The notes beneath the pieces are model-generated. The model worked only from the letters and a program-made list of their open reading frames with translations, made no database searches and had not been told where the DNA came from. A program made the translations under genes and the position numbers. A DNA stretch of 9,410 nt from Bacillota bacterium (GTDB lineage: Bacteria; Bacillota; Sulfobacillia; JAJZYS01; JAJYTV01), in contig JAJZIE010000081.1 of assembly GCA_021810725.1 (NCBI GenBank), positions 1 through 9,410 on the forward strand, written 5' to 3'. Below, in pieces: positions 6,034 through 9,410 of the stretch; position 1 is the first letter of the stretch, and each line of letters opens with the position of its first letter.

Positions 6034-7014
6034 TCACATCCTCAAGAGGCGCTCCGCGTTGCCGTGCGCGATCCGCTCACGGTCTGCGGGGCTGACGGGC
6101 AGATTGTCCAGGAAGGCCCTGGCCTCCGCCATCGAGGCGAACGGATAGTCGGCCGAGAAGAGGATGCGCTCGATCCCGACCTCAAGCATCAGGTCGAGGT
6201 AGGCCGGCAGGAAGTTGAATCCGCTGAAGGTGTAGTGCACGTTCTCGCGCAGGTACTCGCCGACCGTGCGCCTCAGCTTCGTCAGCTGCGGCGGCAGGTT
6301 GTGGTCGAGTCGCGGCAGCATGAACGGCAGCGACTCGCCGAGATGCCCGACGATGATCTGCAGTGCCGGGTAGCGGTCGAAAGCGCCCCCAAGGATCAAC
6401 CGCAGCACGTGGAGGGCCGTCTCGATGTGCCAGCCCCACCCCGCCATCGCAAAGATCCCGGTGACTTCCGGCGGGAAGTTGCCGGTATAGTACGTCTCGA
6501 TCACGGCCCGCGGCGGAAGCGTCGGATGGAGGTAGATCGGCACGCCGAGTTTCTCGGCACGCTCCAGCACCGGCCAGAAGAAGGGATCGTCGAGATACCG
6601 CCCGCCGACGTGTCCGTTGATCACGGCGCCCTTGAAGCCGTCCTCAAGCACGGCGCGCTCGAGTTCGTCGGCGGCCCTGTCCGGGGCGGCAGTGGGCAGC
6701 ACCGCAAAACCCGCCAGCCTACGCGGGTGGCGCTCGATCGCCCGGGCCAAGGCAAGGTTCGCCGCCCGCGCCGCCGCGGCGGCTTCCTGCGCACCAAGCT
6801 GCTCCGTTCCTGGCGCCGTCAGCGACAGCACCTGCACGTCGACGCCGGCCTGGTCCATCTCCGCGATGCGGCGCTCTCCGAGATCCAGCAGGCGTTCCAC
6901 GAGTTCCGCCTGCGCGGGATGTGCCCTGAGGTGACGACCGGGGCCCGCGAGAAAATCCTCGGTGGCGAAGTGCTCCTCCAGCGTGATCGTGCGCATGGTT
7001 CCGCTTACAGGCAT
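6034..7014 (-). CDS. Amidohydrolase-family protein (Amidohydro_2; gamma-resorcylate decarboxylase / ACMSD-like)
   Basis: The 326-residue product matches the amidohydrolase-related decarboxylase group. The N-terminal metal motif is L12-E13-E-H15-F, equivalent to LEEHF of gamma-resorcylate decarboxylases; further ligand positions are H163 (YLHPT), H224 (VGHLGE) and D289 (FSADYPF). Relatives perform non-oxidative decarboxylation of hydroxybenzoates (2,6-dihydroxybenzoate, 5-carboxyvanillate) or of 2-amino-3-carboxymuconate semialdehyde with a single divalent metal; simple hydrolases with the same fold also exist, so the substrate is open. Length is normal for the group. The ATG at 7014 is chosen because AAGGAAGGT (7022-7030) lies seven bases upstream; the ATG at 6996, starting just before the first strand, has no such site. 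A candidate promoter and a leader hairpin lie upstream and a terminator-like hairpin downstream, so it appears monocistronic. No other aromatic-degradation genes are in the window. Confidence 0.88.
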   Translation of the reverse strand: MPVSGTMRTITLEEHFATEDFLAGPGRHLRAHPAQAELVERLLDLGERRIAEMDQAGVDVQVLSLTAPGTEQLGAQEAAAAARAANLALARAIERHPRRLAGFAVLPTAAPDRAADELERAVLEDGFKGAVINGHVGGRYLDDPFFWPVLERAEKLGVPIYLHPTLPPRAVIETYYTGNFPPEVTGIFAMAGWGWHIETALHVLRLILGGAFDRYPALQIIVGHLGESLPFMLPRLDHNLPPQLTKLRRTVGEYLRENVHYTFSGFNFLPAYLDLMLEVGIERILFSADYPFASMAEARAFLDNLPVSPADRERIAHGNAERLLRM

Positions 7015-7021
7015 CCCGTCG

Positions 7022-7030
7022 ACCTTCCTT
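7022..7030 (-). promoter_or_regulatory. Ribosome binding site for the amidohydrolase gene
   Basis: AAGGAAGGT on the minus strand, seven bases before the ATG at 7014. It selects this ATG over the ones at 6996 and 7086. Confidence 0.55.
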
Positions 7031-7060
7031 GCGAGGACTTTGCCCCGCCGGGCGCACGCC

Positions 7061-7079
7061 GCCGCGCCGTGGGCGCGGC
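7061..7079 (-). other. Perfect 8-bp GC hairpin in the amidohydrolase leader
   Basis: GCCGCGCC (7061-7068) and GGCGCGGC (7072-7079) form an uninterrupted stem with a three-base loop. It lies between the candidate promoter (7117-7145) and the ribosome site (7022-7030), so it would be in the 5' leader of the amidohydrolase mRNA. It could affect mRNA stability or early termination, or be incidental in such GC-rich sequence. Confidence 0.35.
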
Positions 7080-7116
7080 AAGACACGGGCCCTGGCCGGG
7101 CTACGAACCTGCTTTC

Positions 7117-7145
7117 ATCCTAGCCGCCGGTCCGTGCCCGGAAAA
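7117..7145 (-). promoter_or_regulatory. Candidate promoter for the amidohydrolase gene
   Basis: On the minus strand TTTTCC (7140-7145) and TAGGAT (7117-7122) are separated by 17 bases, the standard spacing of a vegetative promoter. The -10 keeps the TAnnAT pattern; the -35 is a poor match to TTGACA. It lies in the gap after the kelch gene, about 100 bases before the ATG. Confidence 0.35.
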
Positions 7146-7164
7146 GGCCTGAAAGGGGCGGGTG

Positions 7165-8124
7165 CTAGGGACGCCGCTTGAGGCTGAGCAGGAACACGCC
7201 CTGCGCGAGTTGGGACCCGTCCTCTCCGCCGATCAGCGCGAACCGGTCATGGCCGAGGTAGACCGCGGCCCCGAGAGCCAGTGGCGCGGGCAGCCTGCCG
7301 ATCGGCTTGAGACCGCCTCGGGGCGTGTACCAGTAGACGCCGGCCTGGTCCTGCCCCGGCGCCGATTCGCCGCCGGCCACCAGGATGCCGCCCTGCCCGG
7401 CGGCGACAAGCGGCGCGCGGACGGCGACAGGCAGAGCGCCGACCCGCGCGACGCCCTGGCCCGGGATGAAGCGGTAGATCGCGGACTGGTAGCCCTGCAC
7501 CGCCAGTCCGCCGAAGAGATAGATGCTCGTGCCGAGCGGCGCGGCGCCGACATAGCGCAGGCCGAGCGGCAGCTCGCCTGCGGTCGCCACATGCCCTCTG
7601 CCGTCCACCCGCAGGATCGACCGCAGGAACGTGCTGCCGGTGAAGCCGCCGATCAGGTAGATGGAGCCTTGGAGCGGCACGGCCGCAAGGTCCGACCGCG
7701 GCGTCGGCAGCACGCCAAGGGACTCCACCTGCCCGGCCCGGTAACGGTAGACGCGGTCGAAACTCTGCACCTGTCCGCCCCCTGCGACGAGCAGCGAGCC
7801 GTTCTGCAGGGGCGCGGCCGCAAGGTCGTGGATCGGCAGCGGCAGCTGGCCCGCGTGCGTCAGTTTCCCGTTCTCCAGCCGGTAGATCGCCGTTAGCGAT
7901 CCTTGCGGCCCGAGCCCGCCGAAGATCGTGACCACCCCGTTCCATGCCGCCGCGGCCAGTCCCTCGGACGGCACCGGCAGTGTGGCGATCTGGCGCAGCG
8001 TGAAACCTGTGACCGCCTGCGGCGGCGGCGGATCCGCACGCTTCTTCGGGGCGGTGGCGTGTCCGCAGCCGCCGAGCATCAGGACAAGGCCGGCGGCAAG
8101 GGACAGCGTGGCACTCCTGCGCAA
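7165..8124 (-). CDS. Secreted lipoprotein with six kelch-like repeats (beta-propeller)
   Basis: The 319-residue product begins with a lipoprotein signal: charged RR, a hydrophobic stretch, and lipobox L17-G-G-C20, so it should be lipid-anchored at the outer face of the membrane. A proline-rich linker (about 26-38) leads into six repeats of 45 to 47 residues. Each begins with an LP pair (49, 94, 139, 185, 231, 278) and has an internal GG pair (69, 115, 159, 205, 251, 299) followed by a strand with aromatic residues such as YR. This is the kelch pattern, and six blades would close a propeller of the kind seen in NanM and other kelch proteins. Propellers bind proteins or sugars, and some are enzymes; no catalytic signature is visible. 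The TTG at 8124 is chosen because GAGGAGGT (8131-8138) lies six bases upstream and the signal peptide begins there. It lies 104 bases downstream of the germination gene; shared transcription is possible. Confidence 0.82.
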   Translation of the reverse strand: MRRSATLSLAAGLVLMLGGCGHATAPKKRADPPPPQAVTGFTLRQIATLPVPSEGLAAAAWNGVVTIFGGLGPQGSLTAIYRLENGKLTHAGQLPLPIHDLAAAPLQNGSLLVAGGGQVQSFDRVYRYRAGQVESLGVLPTPRSDLAAVPLQGSIYLIGGFTGSTFLRSILRVDGRGHVATAGELPLGLRYVGAAPLGTSIYLFGGLAVQGYQSAIYRFIPGQGVARVGALPVAVRAPLVAAGQGGILVAGGESAPGQDQAGVYWYTPRGGLKPIGRLPAPLALGAAVYLGHDRFALIGGEDGSQLAQGVFLLSLKRRP

Positions 8125-8130
8125 CGCGTG

Positions 8131-8138
8131 ACCTCCTC
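8131..8138 (-). promoter_or_regulatory. Ribosome binding site for the kelch lipoprotein gene
   Basis: GAGGAGGT on the minus strand, six bases before the TTG at 8124. It decides the start, because the upstream in-frame extension has no signal-peptide character. An upstream ACCTC (on the minus strand) could pair with GAGGT and mask it, but that stem has only five pairs. Confidence 0.6.
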
Positions 8139-8224
8139 GGCGAGGTTGGGGTAGGACAGAGCAATCATTAGTCTTCGCGTCGTGATTTTCCTCCGGGTCA
8201 CCGCTCGCCCTAGGAAGGCAGGAA

Positions 8225-8241
8225 GCCCTCACGCCGAGGGC
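8225..8241 (-). terminator. Possible weak terminator hairpin overlapping the gerC stop
   Basis: GCCCTC (8225-8230) and GAGGGC (8236-8241) form a six-pair GC stem with a five-base loop, including the stop codon of the Ger(x)C gene. On the minus strand it is followed by TTCCTGCCTTCC, pyrimidine-rich but not a T run. It may end the germination operon only in part. Confidence 0.25.
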
Positions 8242-9296
8242 GCAAAACTCGGCAGCAGGTGGACCCTTGTCTGGACCGACACGGTGGTGCGGCCGAGATC
8301 GAAGTCGCTGTAACCGGCCTCCACCGCCACCTCCCGCCACATCGGGCCGTCCGCGCCCGCCTCCTGCATCTTGCGCGTCAGCGCAAGAACCCGGCGGGTG
8401 ATCGTCTCGGCGCCCGCCTGGCTGAGCGTCCTTACCACCGTGGAGGTGAGATTCATGTCGGGAGCCGCATACACCTCGCCATCGGCGGCGATCCGCAGCG
8501 ACAGGTGGCGCCGGGACCCGTCGTAGCTTGCCGCGGTGTGGACGCGCGTCATTTTAAGCACGTAGGCCTGCAGCGGCGGGTCGAGCACCATCGCGTGACG
8601 TCCCGGCAGGTTCGCGAGCCAGCGCAGGGTGGCGCTCTCCTCGGGATCGAGCACGGTGCGCAGCCGGTCCGCGCGGATCAACGCCGTCCCGGTCTGCGCG
8701 ACGCTCGTCGCGGGCAGCGTGTCGAAGACCGGCATGCGCAAGGTGTCCTCGGTGTCGAGCGCTCCCCGCTCGGTCTGCCAGACCTCTTCCGGCACCTCCC
8801 CGTCGCGCGTCTGCGGGTGGACCTCGAACTCCTTGAGCAGCCGGACCGCGGTGACGCCCATGACCCCGTCCGGCTTGGCGAGAAGCGCCTCGGCCGTGCC
8901 GCGCGTGCCGATCACGTACGCGGTCTTGTCGATCTCCTGCCGCTGCAGCAACGTGAGCAAGACCTCTCGGGAGCGGGTCTGCATCACAGCCAAGCCCAGC
9001 ACGAACACCTTGGCGGAACCGAGGTAGAGTCCGCGGGCCAGATGGCGACGCAGGTCCTCGGTCGCTTCCGTGAGCGTCGCGCCGTCGCCCGTGTGGATCA
9101 CCCCTTGATAGCTGGACGCCCCTCCCTGGGGCAGCGTCGCTTCCGAAATGGTGACCCGCCCCCTGCCGCTCTCGAGGTGGTCGTAACCGACGCCGATGAC
9201 CGGCGTGCGGTCGCTGATGTCGTGCATGTCCCAGCAACCGGCGAGCAGCAGGCCGGCCAAGAGGAGCAGGCCGATCAGGGACCTTCGCCGCGTCAT
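8229..9296 (-). CDS. Ger(x)C family spore germination lipoprotein (germinant receptor C subunit)
   Basis: The 355-residue protein starts with a signal peptide ending in lipobox L18-A-G-C21, followed at once by WDMHDISDRTPVIGVGYD, the hallmark N-terminus of Ger(x)C proteins (CW-D...E/D-I...R). The Spore_GerAC core covers about 200-350. These lipoproteins are the C subunit of GerA-type nutrient receptors in the inner spore membrane, working with an A subunit and a B permease. The final domain is compact: the DxFGFG-type segment usually found before the last strands is reduced to a short MQEAGADGPMW stretch, and the total is somewhat shorter than typical relatives. The ATG at 9296 overlaps the stop of the upstream permease frame as ATGA and has no clear Shine-Dalgarno, which suggests translation coupled to that gene. 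If the upstream nonsense codon is real, coupling could be weakened. This is the best marker that the host makes endospores. Confidence 0.92.
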   Translation of the reverse strand: MTRRRSLIGLLLLAGLLLAGCWDMHDISDRTPVIGVGYDHLESGRGRVTISEATLPQGGASSYQGVIHTGDGATLTEATEDLRRHLARGLYLGSAKVFVLGLAVMQTRSREVLLTLLQRQEIDKTAYVIGTRGTAEALLAKPDGVMGVTAVRLLKEFEVHPQTRDGEVPEEVWQTERGALDTEDTLRMPVFDTLPATSVAQTGTALIRADRLRTVLDPEESATLRWLANLPGRHAMVLDPPLQAYVLKMTRVHTAASYDGSRRHLSLRIAADGEVYAAPDMNLTSTVVRTLSQAGAETITRRVLALTRKMQEAGADGPMWREVAVEAGYSDFDLGRTTVSVQTRVHLLPSFAPSA

Positions 9297-9410
9297 GCCG
9301 CGGTGGCGACGCGCCGCTGCCGCTCGCGGCCAGCGAGCAGCAGGATGGCCGGCAGGGCGAAGTAGATCAGCAGGCCCTAGACCGACCAGGCGTTCTTGAT
9401 TACGCTGAAC
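9293..9410 (-). pseudogene. C-terminal end of a GerAB-like spore germination permease, interrupted by an in-frame TAG
   Basis: The minus-strand frame reads FSVIKNAWSV, then TAG (9377-9379), then GLLIYFALPAILLLAG followed by a basic tail (RERQRR) and TGA at 9293-9295. The part after the TAG is a hydrophobic helix with a positively charged end, as expected for the last transmembrane segment of GerAB-type permeases. Its TGA overlaps the gerC start as ATGA, the usual arrangement for neighbouring ger genes. Frame continuity across the TAG therefore points to a gene that originally ended at 9293, with TAG replacing a Trp (TGG) or Tyr codon. The rest of the gene lies outside the window. The alternatives are a sequencing error or a protein that truly ends at the TAG, losing about 27 residues. 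Assignment to GerAB rests mainly on context, since only 37 residues are visible. Confidence 0.6.

Noticed and set aside
5179..7152. Very long plus-strand open frame (657 codons) opposite the dehydrogenase and amidohydrolase genes
   Set aside because: It lies antisense to two genes with clear family motifs and crosses their intergenic hairpin. Its product is rich in Arg/Gly/Pro/His without any domain, as expected for a GC-rich shadow frame.
8259..9365. Plus-strand open frame of 368 codons opposite the Ger(x)C gene
   Set aside because: Its product is low-complexity and Arg/His-rich, while the opposite strand encodes a clear Ger(x)C lipoprotein with signal peptide.
9377..9379. Pyrrolysine or other recoding of the TAG in the gerAB-like gene
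   Set aside because: Known pyrrolysine proteins are mainly methylamine methyltransferases and a few others; nothing here suggests a Pyl system, and a single substitution is simpler.
1..9410. CRISPR arrays, insertion sequences, tRNA or rRNA genes
   Set aside because: No regularly spaced repeats, transposase-like frames, terminal inverted repeats or RNA-gene signatures were seen on either strand.

Overview
The window is strongly G+C-rich and gene-dense, with no gene-free stretch longer than about 207 bases. At its right end is a Ger(x)C-type spore germinant-receptor lipoprotein, directly preceded by the tail of what looks like its GerAB-type permease partner. This is a gene set of endospore-forming Bacillota. 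Combined with the base composition, it suggests a high-GC spore former of the Symbiobacterium / Thermaerobacter / Limnochorda kind. That placement is inference; no rRNA or other marker gene is present. Several genes start with GTG or TTG behind strong Shine-Dalgarno sequences.

All genes but one lie on the minus strand. Read from right to left (minus-strand direction) they are: (1) the last codons of a gerAB-like permease, interrupted by an in-frame TAG, whose final TGA overlaps the ATG of the Ger(x)C lipoprotein gene (8229-9296); (2) a secreted lipoprotein made of six kelch-like blades (7165-8124); (3) an amidohydrolase of the gamma-resorcylate decarboxylase / ACMSD type (6034-7014), with a candidate promoter and its own GC-rich terminator-like hairpin; (4) a nucleotide-sugar dehydrogenase homologue of the UDP-GlcNAc/UDP-glucose 6-dehydrogenase fold (4555-5829) in which most catalytic residues are replaced. 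A plus-strand CapA-family gene (3374-4477) converges on it. To the left of CapA, and divergent from it, is a two-gene operon: an FAD-dependent amino-acid oxidase/dehydrogenase (1991-3166) followed, with a 4-base GTGA overlap, by an M24 metallopeptidase-fold enzyme (717-1994). The operon ends in a 10-bp hairpin. The window starts inside a serine beta-lactamase-like hydrolase (3-521, incomplete at its C-terminus).

Functionally this is a mosaic of small units rather than one system. The oxidase and M24 enzyme are translationally coupled and probably act on the same class of compound (a proline-like or N-substituted amino acid or amide). The gerAB-gerC pair belongs to spore germination. CapA and the dehydrogenase homologue both belong to families tied to envelope polymers, but they are convergent and not co-transcribed. 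I found no CRISPR array, mobile element, tRNA or rRNA. The observations most worth a second look are the degenerate dehydrogenase active site, the nonsense codon in the gerAB-like gene, the M24 enzyme with an intact metal site but altered substrate-recognition residues, and a 15-bp palindrome in front of capA.
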